Below are positions 45,097 through 53,562 of a stretch of DNA of 64,000 nt, one piece after another (position 1 is the first letter of the stretch; each line of letters begins with the position of its first letter). The notes beneath the pieces are model-generated. The model worked only from the letters and a program-made list of their open reading frames with translations, had not been told where the DNA came from and did no database searches. The DNA is from JAACFF01 sp963807975 (lineage in GTDB: Bacteria; Chloroflexota; Anaerolineae; Promineifilales; Promineifilaceae): assembly GCA_963807975.1 (NCBI GenBank), contig CAWEDV010000001.1, positions 1,674,001 through 1,738,000 of the forward strand. Reading direction: 5' to 3'. The translations under genes and the position numbers were made by a program.

Positions 45097-46812
45097 TCAG
45101 ATTTCAACCAGATTCTCTCGCGACATCATACCACCGGCTAGATTACGAGCCTTGAACCCATTCTGCAGCAGAATTCGTGTGGCGTAGTAGGCGCGCTGCC
45201 CTGAGCGACAGATGACATGGATTTCGCGGTTGCGGGGGAGTTCGTCGAGACGTTCGCGCAGTTCACCCAGGGGAATATTAATCGCTCCCGGCGCATGTTC
45301 CACGGCCAGTTCTTGCGGATGGCGTACGTCGAGCAGGAATTCAGACTCATCATCATTCCAATGGCACAAGGGCATGTCACCGCGCAGCACATCGGCGGCA
45401 ACCATGCCGGCAAAGTTGACAGGAGACTTGGCACTGCCAAACTGGGGTGCGTAACATAATTCGACTTCCTCCAGATCGTAGATTGTACCCCCCATCTGGA
45501 TGGCCATGGCAAAGGCATCGATGCGCTTGTCCACGCCGTCCTGGCCGACGGCCTGTACGCCGAGGAGGAGGCCGTCTGATTTACGGAAGATAATCTTCAT
45601 CGCCAGATATTGGGCTCCCGGGTAATAACCGGCATGTGAATTGGGGTAGAGATAGATCTTTTCATAATCCGTTTCCCCCAGTCGTATGAGCATTTTCTCG
45701 CTGGCACCGGTCCAGGCCGCTGCCGCGCCAAAAAGGCCGATAATCGAGGTGCCCTGGGTCCCGCGGAAGCGGGAGTCACGCCCGGCGATCACATCGGCGG
45801 CGATGCGGCCCTGCCGGTTGGCCGGCCCGGCCAAGGGGATGTGCGTCCATTGGCCCGTGACGAAATCCATGACCTCGATCGCATCCCCGACGGCGAAGAT
45901 GTCCGGGTCGCTGGTGCGCATTTGTTCGTCTACGCGGATGCCCCCACGGTCACCGATGGCGAGTCCCGCATCTTTGGCCAGCCAGTTTTCCGGTCGCACA
46001 CCAATGCCCAGCACGGCGATGTCCGCCGGGATTTTTTGGCCTGACTTGGTCAGCACCTCCAGCGAGCCGCCGTCAGGCCGCTGGAAACCGGTCACATCGT
46101 CGTCGAGCACAAGACGCACACCATGTCTTTCCATATGCCGCTCAACATAGCGCGCCATTTCCGGGTCCATCGGGCCCATGACATGGGGCCCACGCTGGAT
46201 GAGGGTCACTTCGAGTCCCAGGTGTTTCAGGTTTTCCGCCATTTCCAGACCGATAAAGCCACCACCAACAACCACGGCGCGCCTTGCCGGCACCACAGTT
46301 TGATAACCAGTATAGGTATGCATCCCCGAAGAAAATGGATCATGCCCTTCAAGCCACTCTTTGATCTCCTTCACATCCGGCACAGTGCGCACTTTAAACA
46401 CACCAGGGAGATCAATCCCGGGCATTGGCGGGCGGATCGGCGTCGCTCCAGGGGAGAGAACGAGTTTATCGTAAGACTCACTGGTCATCTCGCCAGTGGC
46501 AACGTTGCGCAGCTGCACGGTTTTCTCCTCCGGCGAGATGCTCACGGCCTCGCAGAGCGTGCGCACTTCGATGGCGAACAGCGAGCGAAATGCCCTCTCA
46601 TCCGCCACGAGGAGACTGGACTCTCGGGCTATGACACCGCCGACATAATAGGGCAGTCCGCAGTTTGCATATGAAACGTATGGCCCGCGTTCCACCATGA
46701 GGATTTGCGCATGTTCGTCCAGCCGGCGCAGCCGCGCCGCACACGACGCGCCACCAGCCACGCCGCCAATGATAATGACCTTCAATATCCCTTTTTGACC
46801 ATTTGGTTCCAT
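45097..46812 (-). CDS. CoA-disulfide reductase-like FAD/NAD(P) oxidoreductase with C-terminal rhodanese domain
   Basis: The protein has about 571 residues. The N-terminal FAD-binding motif is KVIIIGGVAGGASCAARLRR, and the redox cysteine lies in YVSYANCGLPYYVGG. The NAD-binding motif RAVVVGGGFIGLEMAENLKH and the dimerisation domain follow. Residues about 465-570 are a rhodanese domain with active-site Cys in HVICRSGQRAYYATRIL. This architecture occurs in CoA-disulfide/persulfide reductases (Cdr-RHD), which handle low-molecular thiol and polysulfide pools. An AGGAG box 7 nt before the ATG at 46812 supports the start over the TTG at 46830. It overlaps a small helix-bundle gene at its 5' end. Confidence 0.93.
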   Translation of the reverse strand: MEPNGQKGILKVIIIGGVAGGASCAARLRRLDEHAQILMVERGPYVSYANCGLPYYVGGVIARESSLLVADERAFRSLFAIEVRTLCEAVSISPEEKTVQLRNVATGEMTSESYDKLVLSPGATPIRPPMPGIDLPGVFKVRTVPDVKEIKEWLEGHDPFSSGMHTYTGYQTVVPARRAVVVGGGFIGLEMAENLKHLGLEVTLIQRGPHVMGPMDPEMARYVERHMERHGVRLVLDDDVTGFQRPDGGSLEVLTKSGQKIPADIAVLGIGVRPENWLAKDAGLAIGDRGGIRVDEQMRTSDPDIFAVGDAIEVMDFVTGQWTHIPLAGPANRQGRIAADVIAGRDSRFRGTQGTSIIGLFGAAAAWTGASEKMLIRLGETDYEKIYLYPNSHAGYYPGAQYLAMKIIFRKSDGLLLGVQAVGQDGVDKRIDAFAMAIQMGGTIYDLEEVELCYAPQFGSAKSPVNFAGMVAADVLRGDMPLCHWNDDESEFLLDVRHPQELAVEHAPGAINIPLGELRERLDELPRNREIHVICRSGQRAYYATRILLQNGFKARNLAGGMMSRENLVEI

Positions 46813-47000
46813 TCTTTTGCTCCTTTCCAACCTTTTACGAGTTTGGGCTTCTCTGCTCTGTGAGTTTGTACCACGCCATTCTGTAAGCGCTGCAGCACAT
46901 CTCTGCGCAGGAAAATTGGCACAAAGCTCTTTACGCGCGCGTTTTCGTACAGGGGCGCGATCTCTATAAGCGCCTCTCTGATCTCCAAGCGCGGTGTCAC
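46782..47000 (-). CDS. Small three-helix-bundle (DUF3562-like) protein
   Basis: The frame reads EALIEIAPLYENARVKSFVP then IFLRRDVLQRLQ, which resembles the 'three-helix bundle dimerization' proteins (pattern: helix, Ala-Arg-Val, FVPIL-x-x-R). The only usable start in the frame is a GTG at 47000, although protein-like sequence continues upstream (WDIEIITEQIWRDLGG), so the true start is unresolved and the 5' end may be lost. It overlaps the oxidoreductase start by 31 nt. Confidence 0.5.
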   Translation of the reverse strand: MTPRLEIREALIEIAPLYENARVKSFVPIFLRRDVLQRLQNGVVQTHRAEKPKLVKGWKGAKEWNQMVKKGY

Positions 47001-47429
47001 TCCCCCTAAATCACGCCATATCTGTTCGGTGATTATCTCTATATCCCAATGAGGATTCCCATCAACCTGGTCATTTTCTGCCAGCCGCGGTTTGCCTTCT
47101 CATATTGGCTCCCCTGGTTTCATTTTTCCTTCTTCTCCCTTTTCAACTTCTGCTTCTCAGCCCGCACAATCGCGACGCGAATAGGTCTGCGGCCGAAACC
47201 GCGGTGTAAGCGGCAAAGCCCCTTGATAAGTTTTAGTTGGAGTAAATCACGTTTGAGGCCGCCAGTAGGTGGTGGGAATAAATTGAGACCGCCCCAAAAG
47301 ACAAGGCAACAAGTTACAAGCTAGATGTAGCTTTTAACTTGTAACTTGTAACCTGTAACTAACCCCATCAATACCAGTTCTAAACGCCTGCTCTAAAAGC
47401 ATTTATACTACTTAGCAAAATTGTGTATC
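47001..47429. other. Intergenic region with heptamer repeats and inverted repeat
   Basis: No coding signal. At 47311-47320 and 47338-47347 AAGTTACAAG and CTTGTAACTT form a perfect 10-bp inverted repeat that encloses AGCTA/TAGCT. The 7-nt unit ACTTGTA is repeated about three times at 47337-47357. Confidence 0.5.
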
Positions 47430-47738
47430 CTAATATCCCTCGTAGCCGGGAATGCGTTTACGGCCAGCACCGCCGCCGTAAGAGGCAATATCACCCACCA
47501 GCATGAGAATAATCCAGAACCAATCCCAGCCGACTACCCCACCAGGTGAGACAAGGACATACATAAGCGTCGTCCAGGGCAGGAAGATAATGCCCAGGAC
47601 CGGCCAGATCCACCAAAGGTTGCCTCCGCCTAAGAAACTGCTAAAAGCAGCTTGCCAGCGCACTGGCTGGAAAATCCACCAGAATATGTTAACGATACGT
47701 GGGCCTAACAAAACAAGCATTAAAAATGCACAACACAT
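47430..47738 (-). CDS. Small membrane protein of the SHOCT module
   Basis: The 102-residue protein has two or three hydrophobic helices with many Trp (VNIFWWIFQPVRW, WWIWPVLGIIFLPWTTLMYV, WDWFWIILMLVGDIASY) and a short C-terminal tail with GGGAGRKR. No enzymatic motif is seen. It lies 12 nt behind a SHOCT-domain gene. A decayed copy with the same order of motifs lies behind the second SHOCT gene at 54938-55215, so the two genes form a recurrent unit. Confidence 0.75.
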   Translation of the reverse strand: MCCAFLMLVLLGPRIVNIFWWIFQPVRWQAAFSSFLGGGNLWWIWPVLGIIFLPWTTLMYVLVSPGGVVGWDWFWIILMLVGDIASYGGGAGRKRIPGYEGY

Positions 47739-47750
47739 GGTTCATTCTCC

Positions 47751-48104
47751 TTATTTAATTTGTCGTGGAGATGCCAGCCCACCTTCACGAGAAAAACTTA
47801 ACTCTGGATGCTGGCCCAGAGAGCACAAAATTAAAAGTTGAGCAGCTTCGCTTTTTTGGGCTGCGAACTCCTCGTCAGTGAGAATTCCCTGGGCATGGAG
47901 TGCCCCCAGGCGTTCCAACTGGCTAATCACATCATCTTCTGGGGCTGCTGCTGGCGGCTCATCGTAATATGCCTCTGCCGGTGGCGGGGTCACCTCTGCT
48001 GCAGCTGCTGAATATGCGGCATTCTTTTTAGCCTGCCGGTAAATTTCGGCTCTCCAAAGGCCAGAACAACTCCATCCACTGGTCCATGTTTCATCATTTG
48101 TCAT
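47751..48104 (-). CDS. SHOCT-domain protein formed by deletion (fused to a DUF6325 gene start)
   Basis: The C-terminal part contains a SHOCT domain: DVISQLERLGALHAQGILTD then EEFAAQK, a short oligomerisation helix pair. The N-terminal part is unlike other SHOCT proteins. In the other frame at 48097-47990 the DNA encodes MKHGPVDGVVLAFGEPKFTG, the start of a DUF6325 protein like the one at 55689-56120. A deletion has therefore joined the beginning of a DUF6325 gene to the middle of the SHOCT gene. GGAGG precedes the ATG at 48104. Whether the chimera is expressed is unknown. Confidence 0.6.
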   Translation of the reverse strand: MTNDETWTSGWSCSGLWRAEIYRQAKKNAAYSAAAAEVTPPPAEAYYDEPPAAAPEDDVISQLERLGALHAQGILTDEEFAAQKSEAAQLLILCSLGQHPELSFSREGGLASPRQIK

Positions 48105-48263
48105 ACCTCCAAACAGTATTTCTTTATCGATTTTTCTATCGTTTGCAGTCTCAACCCATTTTGTCCCGTGGACCAACCTTTAACCAGCGCATTTTCTGCC
48201 GGTTGTGGTCTGTTCGCTTTGAATTGCATTCCTCCCTCGCGTCCATTCCCTGCTAATATCTCC

Positions 48264-50978
48264 CTATACCGCTCCCACATGCGAACGACTTCTACGTAGA
48301 AAGAATTTGATCACCTCGTCGACGAGCAGCAAAGCAATGGCAAAACCAATACAGGTCAGCCATTGATTGCCACTCAGCGAAGTTGTGCCCAGCATGCGCT
48401 GTAGGAAGGCCAGCTCGGTCGGTAAGAACACGAACAGGAGGGCAACTCCGTAGAGTATCAACTGGTTACGATCATGGAAGATGTCACGATTGAAGGCGCT
48501 GGCGGTCTCGTTGCGTGCGCTCAGGCCCATGGCGACGCTCATCAAGCCGAAGGCAACAAAGCCCATAGTGGCCCCGGCGGCGACGCTTGTCGCCTCGTGT
48601 ACGCTCTCCAGATAGACTGTCACAATAGCCGTCAATATGCCCGTGAAGAGGATGCGTACCCATTGTGAGCGGTTGAGGATGGGCTGGCTTAGCGGCCGGG
48701 GCGTGTTTTTCATCAGGCCTGGAGGAGCCTTGTCGAATCCCAAGGCCATCGCCACCGGGACCGTTACCAGGAAGTTCACAAACAAAACCAGGGCCGCCGA
48801 AAAGGGCACGCCGCCCAAGACGAGAAAGAACGCTGCCAGCAGGTAGGAAATAATGAATGCGACCAACTGGAACATCTGGTAGCGAACGAAGTTGAACAGG
48901 TTGTTATAGATGCCCCGTCCGAACTCCACTGCCTTGACGATCGTGGCAAAGTTGTCGTCGGTTAGAATCATCACCGCCGCGCCCTTGGAAACCTCGGTGC
49001 CAGTGATGCCCATGGCTACGCCGATATCGGCCTTCTTCAGCGCCGGTGCATCGTTAACGCCGTCGCCGGTCATGGCCACGATGTTCTCCTGGCGCTGCAA
49101 AAGGTCCACCATACGTATTTTGTCCTGGGGTGTCACGCGCGCCACCACGGCAATATCGGGCAGCTCTTTCATCAGCTCGTCATCGCTCTTGGCCGCGAAC
49201 TGCGCGCCGGTGAGGGCTGTACCCTCGATGCCCAGTTTGTTCCCGATGGCTGCCGCAGTCACGGCGTGGTCGCCGGTGATCATGCGCACCTGGATGCCGG
49301 CGCTGTGGCACTTGGCAATGGCATCTTTGGCTTCAGTACGTGGAGGATCGACGATACCTACCATGGCCAGGAGAGTCAGGTCCGTTAGCAGGTCGAGTAA
49401 ATTCGCCGTGGGATCAAAGGTATCGGGGTCATAGTCACGCCGGGCCACCACCATAACCCGCTCCCCTTCCTCGGCAATGCGCTCGTTTTCAGCAAGCGCC
49501 AGTTGGCGGTTCTCATCGGTAATAGGCAGCAGCTCGCCGTCCGGCAGCCAGTAGGAACCGCCGCGAGCGATAAGTACGTCAGGTGCCCCCTTGACAAAAG
49601 CGCGCACCACAGGCTGGCCTTTCTCATTGGTCATCTCGTGGAAGGTGGCCATGAACTTGTAGTCCGCGTCGAAGGGCAGTTCGGCTACTCGAGGGTACAT
49701 CTTCCGCGCGCCTTCCAGGTCAATGCCGCCCTTGGCGGCCAACACGATCAGTGCCCCTTCGGTCGGGTCACCGATAAGCTCCTCGCCGTCCAGGGTGGCG
49801 TCGGCGCACAGCGCCATGGGCAGCATGACCGCATTTAGATCGACCTGGATTCCGCCGGCATTCAGCAGTTTGCCCTCCGTGCTGTACCCCTCGCCTGTCA
49901 CTGTGTAACGGTTTTGGCCGGGAATGGTGAACTCTACAGCTGTCATCTTGTTGAGCGTCAGCGTGCCCGTCTTGTCGGAGCAAATGGCTGAGACCGAGCC
50001 CAGCGTCTCCACCGAGGGCAGCCGCTTAACAATAGCGCCTTGAGCCGCCAACGCCCGCGTACCCATGGAATACATGGTGGTCACGACTGCCGGCAGGCCG
50101 GTGGGGATGGCGGCAATGGCCAGAGCAATACCTGCAACGAAGACAGCGTCCATAGCCTGGCCGTTGATTATGCCCAAAATCACCATGATGATGAAGGCGA
50201 TGCCTGCCAGGCCGGCGATGATAAGAGTCAGCTTGTCAAGCTGTTTTTGCAGGGGCGTCTTATCGGCCTCGGTCTTGTTCAATAGCTCGGCGATGCTGCC
50301 CATCTGTGTACCCATGCCGGTGGTGGTGACCATCATCTCGCCGCGACCGCGGGTGACGCCGGTATTCATGTAGGCCATGTTGTGGCGGTCGCCCAGAGGT
50401 ACCTCAGGTTTGTTAATCGCATCCGTATCTTTCGGCGAGGCGACGCTTTCGCCGGTCAGGGCGGCCTCCTCGATCTCCAGCGTGGCGGTGACGAATAGGC
50501 GCCCATCGGCCGGTACGCGATCGCCCGCCTCCATCAGCACGATGTCGCCGGGCACTATCTGCTCGGCATCGATCTCGGCCACTTCGCCATCGCGGCGCAC
50601 GCGGGTTATATTTTTCATCATGCTCTGCAGCGATGCCAGGCTGGCTTCGGCCTTGGCTTCGCCGCGCAGCCCCAACACCGCGTTAAAAACCGTCAGGACT
50701 AAGAGCACGATTGTGGTAGACCATTCGCCTGTGACCACGACATTGATCAGGGCCGCACCCACCAGGATGATCTGCATGAAGTCCTGGTACTGGCGCAGGA
50801 AAGCCTGCCAGCCCGACTCCTTCTTCTTAGCGGCCAGTTCATTGGGGCCGTATTGGCTCAAGCGCTGCTGCGCTTCAGCCGCACTCAGCCCTTTTGCCGG
50901 ATCGACTTGCAACTGCTTCGCCGCTTCCTCCGCTCTGAGGGTGTACCATTTTGTTTGACTATCAGTTGAAGCTGCCAT
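48264..50978 (-). CDS. P-type cation-transporting ATPase, atypical ion site
   Basis: The 904-residue protein has the P2-type layout: N-terminal cation ATPase domain, actuator motif LTGES near residue 185, phosphorylation motif SDKTGTLT (Asp335), nucleotide domain, and hinge motif TGDGVNDAPALKKADIGVAMG, with about ten membrane helices. In helix 4 the usual PEGLP is PTGLP (Thr293), and in helix 6 VNFLVTVPVAMALGF replaces the Asp-containing VTDGLPA of Ca2+ pumps. Two acidic Ca2+ ligands are thus missing, so proton or monovalent transport is more likely. PPK2 lies upstream on the same strand and the membrane/SHOCT genes downstream. Confidence 0.9.
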   Translation of the reverse strand: MAASTDSQTKWYTLRAEEAAKQLQVDPAKGLSAAEAQQRLSQYGPNELAAKKKESGWQAFLRQYQDFMQIILVGAALINVVVTGEWSTTIVLLVLTVFNAVLGLRGEAKAEASLASLQSMMKNITRVRRDGEVAEIDAEQIVPGDIVLMEAGDRVPADGRLFVTATLEIEEAALTGESVASPKDTDAINKPEVPLGDRHNMAYMNTGVTRGRGEMMVTTTGMGTQMGSIAELLNKTEADKTPLQKQLDKLTLIIAGLAGIAFIIMVILGIINGQAMDAVFVAGIALAIAAIPTGLPAVVTTMYSMGTRALAAQGAIVKRLPSVETLGSVSAICSDKTGTLTLNKMTAVEFTIPGQNRYTVTGEGYSTEGKLLNAGGIQVDLNAVMLPMALCADATLDGEELIGDPTEGALIVLAAKGGIDLEGARKMYPRVAELPFDADYKFMATFHEMTNEKGQPVVRAFVKGAPDVLIARGGSYWLPDGELLPITDENRQLALAENERIAEEGERVMVVARRDYDPDTFDPTANLLDLLTDLTLLAMVGIVDPPRTEAKDAIAKCHSAGIQVRMITGDHAVTAAAIGNKLGIEGTALTGAQFAAKSDDELMKELPDIAVVARVTPQDKIRMVDLLQRQENIVAMTGDGVNDAPALKKADIGVAMGITGTEVSKGAAVMILTDDNFATIVKAVEFGRGIYNNLFNFVRYQMFQLVAFIISYLLAAFFLVLGGVPFSAALVLFVNFLVTVPVAMALGFDKAPPGLMKNTPRPLSQPILNRSQWVRILFTGILTAIVTVYLESVHEATSVAAGATMGFVAFGLMSVAMGLSARNETASAFNRDIFHDRNQLILYGVALLFVFLPTELAFLQRMLGTTSLSGNQWLTCIGFAIALLLVDEVIKFFLRRSRSHVGAV

Positions 50979-51094
50979 AACTGTTTTCTCCTTCTTATGC
51001 TCCCACCATAACTATCTATCGAGGACTTAAAAACGAAACACAAAACTGTCAATCCGCCCAACGTTCGTTCCCTGTGATTCAGGGTTATGAGTGG

Positions 51095-51862
51095 TTAGTA
51101 GATTTCCGGGACATACCGATAAGGATAATCCGGTTCTTTGTAGTCTCCTTTCCCTTCTCTCTTGGGGAACTTCACCGGTTCACGCGGCACGTCTTCATAA
51201 GGGATCATGCTCAGCAAGTGGGTAATGCAGTTCAACCGTGCCCGGCGCTTGTCGTTGCCATCGACCACGAACCAGGGCGTATCGACCGTATCTGTCGCTT
51301 CAAACATTGCGTCACGAGCACGAGAATAATCGTACCATCGGCTATAGCTCTTCAGGTCCATGGGCGTAAGTTTCCAGATCTTACGCGGATCTTCGTCACG
51401 AGCCCTCAGCCGTTCGTCCTGGACGTCCATGTCCACCTCCAGCCAGTACTTGATCAGGATGATTCCGGAGTGGATGATCGATCGTTCGATGGCCGGAGCG
51501 TACTTGAGGAAATAGTCCACTTGTTGTTCAGTGGCAAAGCCCATCACGCGCTCCACGCCCGCCCGGTTGTACCAACTGCGATCGAAGATCACCACCTCGC
51601 CAGCAGCCGGCAAATGGGGCATGTAGCGCTGGAAGTACATCTGCGATTTCTCCCGTTCCGTCGGGGCCTTCAGTGCCACAACCCGGAAGACACGTGGACT
51701 GACCCGTTCGATGATTCGCTTGATCACCCCGCCTTTTCCGGCCGTGTCTCGCCCTTCAAAAAGGACGCAAACCTTGGCCCCGCTGTGCTTGACCCACTCC
51801 TGCATTTTGACCAGCTCTACCTGCAGTTTTTCCAACTCTTTCTCAAACTTTTTATTCTTCAT
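51095..51862 (-). CDS. ppk2: Polyphosphate kinase 2
   Basis: The 255-residue protein transfers phosphate between polyphosphate and nucleotides. It has Walker A FEGRDTAGKGGVIKRI near residue 35, the lid region, Walker B VIFDRSWYNRAGVE near 90 and the family motif RDEDPRKIWKLTPMDLKSY. The length fits one-domain class I PPK2. Polyphosphate-based energy handling next to an ATPase fits a stress or starvation block. It lies 31 nt behind the BASS transporter gene (stop at 51894), so it is probably in one transcript with it. Confidence 0.95.
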   Translation of the reverse strand: MKNKKFEKELEKLQVELVKMQEWVKHSGAKVCVLFEGRDTAGKGGVIKRIIERVSPRVFRVVALKAPTEREKSQMYFQRYMPHLPAAGEVVIFDRSWYNRAGVERVMGFATEQQVDYFLKYAPAIERSIIHSGIILIKYWLEVDMDVQDERLRARDEDPRKIWKLTPMDLKSYSRWYDYSRARDAMFEATDTVDTPWFVVDGNDKRRARLNCITHLLSMIPYEDVPREPVKFPKREGKGDYKEPDYPYRYVPEIY

Positions 51863-51893
51863 CTATTTCTCTCCATAAGGTAAATTCTAGCCT

Positions 51894-52766
51894 TTATCCC
51901 ACCTTAGCGGCTGGCTGCGCGATCTTGGCGCGCTGGCCCAGCCATCGTGCAGTTGGCAGCAAATTCAACGGTATGAGGATAGAAGCCACCAGCACAAATG
52001 GTAGCGCATTGGTGTCGGCAAAGTTTTGCAACGTGACGACAATGGCAGCCGACACATTGCGCTGCGCCGTACCCAGCCCCGTTACATTGCGGACACCTGG
52101 ATCGCGACCACCAATAACAAAACCGATCAATAAACTACCGGCGATGAAGAGCAATAGTGCCAGAAAACCACCGGTTCCGATCAGACTAATTACATTGGCG
52201 GCATTTAGTCCCAACCCAACTACCAAAAGAATTATGATGCCCAGCCCGCCGATCTTGTTCATTACAGGCTGCCATTTCTGAGCCGTGTCAGGCGAACTTG
52301 ACCTGACCAATAGTCCCAATATTAGCGGGATCAGCATCAGCACAATGAGTGACTTGGCAATAGACCACGCATCCACATCAATATCCGTCAGCAGCAGCGG
52401 TAGGACCAGAGGCAGAAAGAAAATGGTCACAACCATAAGGAGCGTCATCAATCCTACGGCAAGGGCCAGATTGGCCTTGGCGCCTTGCGCCTCTAGGACC
52501 AGGAAAGGCGCTCCCGCGGAAGTGGCCAGGATCATCAATCCGATCTTGAGCGAATCTTCGAGCGGGATGATCAGCGAGATCCCATAGGCGAGAAGCGGTA
52601 CCAAAACAAAATTCGCCAGTAGAGCCAGCACGACCAGACGCACATTTTTCAATGGCTGCATGATCTGAGAAAGGGTCAGGCCCAGACCCATAGCCAGCAT
52701 GCTACCTACGATACTGGCCAGCCCGGACACCTGGGCAATAAACGTAAATAACTCATTTGCGGGCAT
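51894..52766 (-). CDS. Bile acid:sodium symporter (BASS/SBF)-family transporter
   Basis: The 290-residue protein is almost fully hydrophobic with about nine or ten helices. Features of the SBF family are seen: GLGLTLSQIMQPL near the start, LATSAGAPFLVLEAQGAKAN and LGTAQRNVSAAIVVTLQNFA, the crossover segment that carries the Na+ sites. Prokaryotic members move organic anions with sodium; the substrate here is unknown. It is upstream of ppk2 and downstream of the rhodanese and DszB-like genes, so an organic sulfur anion is one possible substrate. Confidence 0.88.
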   Translation of the reverse strand: MPANELFTFIAQVSGLASIVGSMLAMGLGLTLSQIMQPLKNVRLVVLALLANFVLVPLLAYGISLIIPLEDSLKIGLMILATSAGAPFLVLEAQGAKANLALAVGLMTLLMVVTIFFLPLVLPLLLTDIDVDAWSIAKSLIVLMLIPLILGLLVRSSSPDTAQKWQPVMNKIGGLGIIILLVVGLGLNAANVISLIGTGGFLALLLFIAGSLLIGFVIGGRDPGVRNVTGLGTAQRNVSAAIVVTLQNFADTNALPFVLVASILIPLNLLPTARWLGQRAKIAQPAAKVG

Positions 52767-52884
52767 AACAGATACTCCTTAAACCTCAAGCGCACGCGAG
52801 CCTGGATCATACTTGGCAGACACCGTGAAAGCCCTGTTCACGCTCCCGCGGCGTCAAACAGTTGAGATTGGCTTCGGCCCGGGA

Positions 52885-53547
52885 TCAGATATCGAGGGTA
52901 GTACGCAGTGTATCCAGTTCTTCTCCCGTGGGAATCCATACCAACGCCGGATCGAGATCGTAGGTCCAGGGTGCGGAGTTCTTCCAGCCGTTCTTCATGC
53001 GCTTGCCGTGATAGACGCTTTCTGGCTCCTTGACCTTGTCCCCTTCAAAGCCATCGATGATGTTATACACGTTCGAAAAACCTGCTTTGGTAAGCATGTT
53101 GATTGAGAAAGCGCTGCGCCCGCCAGAACGGCACATGACGGCGATGGTGTCGTCCGGTTTGAACAGTTCCTTGACATGGTCAATGAAATCTGGGTTCATT
53201 TCAAAACCATACTTTCGCTTGTCACCGTGCCATTCGTATTTGGGAAAAGCTACCGGGATATTGTGGGCCATGGCAGCGTGGCCAACAAAAACATACTCTT
53301 CGACCATGCGTACATCGAGGATCATGACGCGCTCTGGATCGACCTTCCACATCTCATAAGCTTCTGCTGCAGTCGCATATAGCCCCAGGCCGGTCAATTT
53401 GGCTTCTGGAATCTCGTGGTCTGCGTCAATGGTGGTTACGATAGGCACAATGCTTGTCTCCGAGAGACCTCTTGGGTCTTCATAGGTTAGGTGGTGGGCG
53501 CCAAAGATATAATTGGGCGCCCGCCTACCCTTTGTCTCAATGCTCAA
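52885..53547 (-). CDS. Rhodanese-like sulfurtransferase domain protein
   Basis: The 220-residue protein has one rhodanese domain from about residue 60 to 180: VMILDVRMVEEYVFVGHAAM, the active-site loop VMCRSGGRSAFS (Cys) and VYNIIDGFEGD. The 50-residue N-terminal and 40-residue C-terminal extensions are not typical. It could carry a persulfide sulfur. It lies 15 nt behind the DszB-like gene, so the two are co-transcribed, which suggests that it accepts sulfur or sulfite-related products, though this is inference. Confidence 0.9.
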   Translation of the reverse strand: MSIETKGRRAPNYIFGAHHLTYEDPRGLSETSIVPIVTTIDADHEIPEAKLTGLGLYATAAEAYEMWKVDPERVMILDVRMVEEYVFVGHAAMAHNIPVAFPKYEWHGDKRKYGFEMNPDFIDHVKELFKPDDTIAVMCRSGGRSAFSINMLTKAGFSNVYNIIDGFEGDKVKEPESVYHGKRMKNGWKNSAPWTYDLDPALVWIPTGEELDTLRTTLDI

Positions 53548-53562
53548 ACCGTATGATCTGGG

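Noticed and set aside
46123..46674. Plus-strand open frame of 183 codons
   Set aside because: It is a shadow of the FAD-binding part of the CoA-disulfide reductase-like gene.
51074..51883. Plus-strand open frame of 269 codons opposite ppk2
   Set aside because: It mirrors ppk2 codons and has no recognisable domain, whereas ppk2 has all family motifs.
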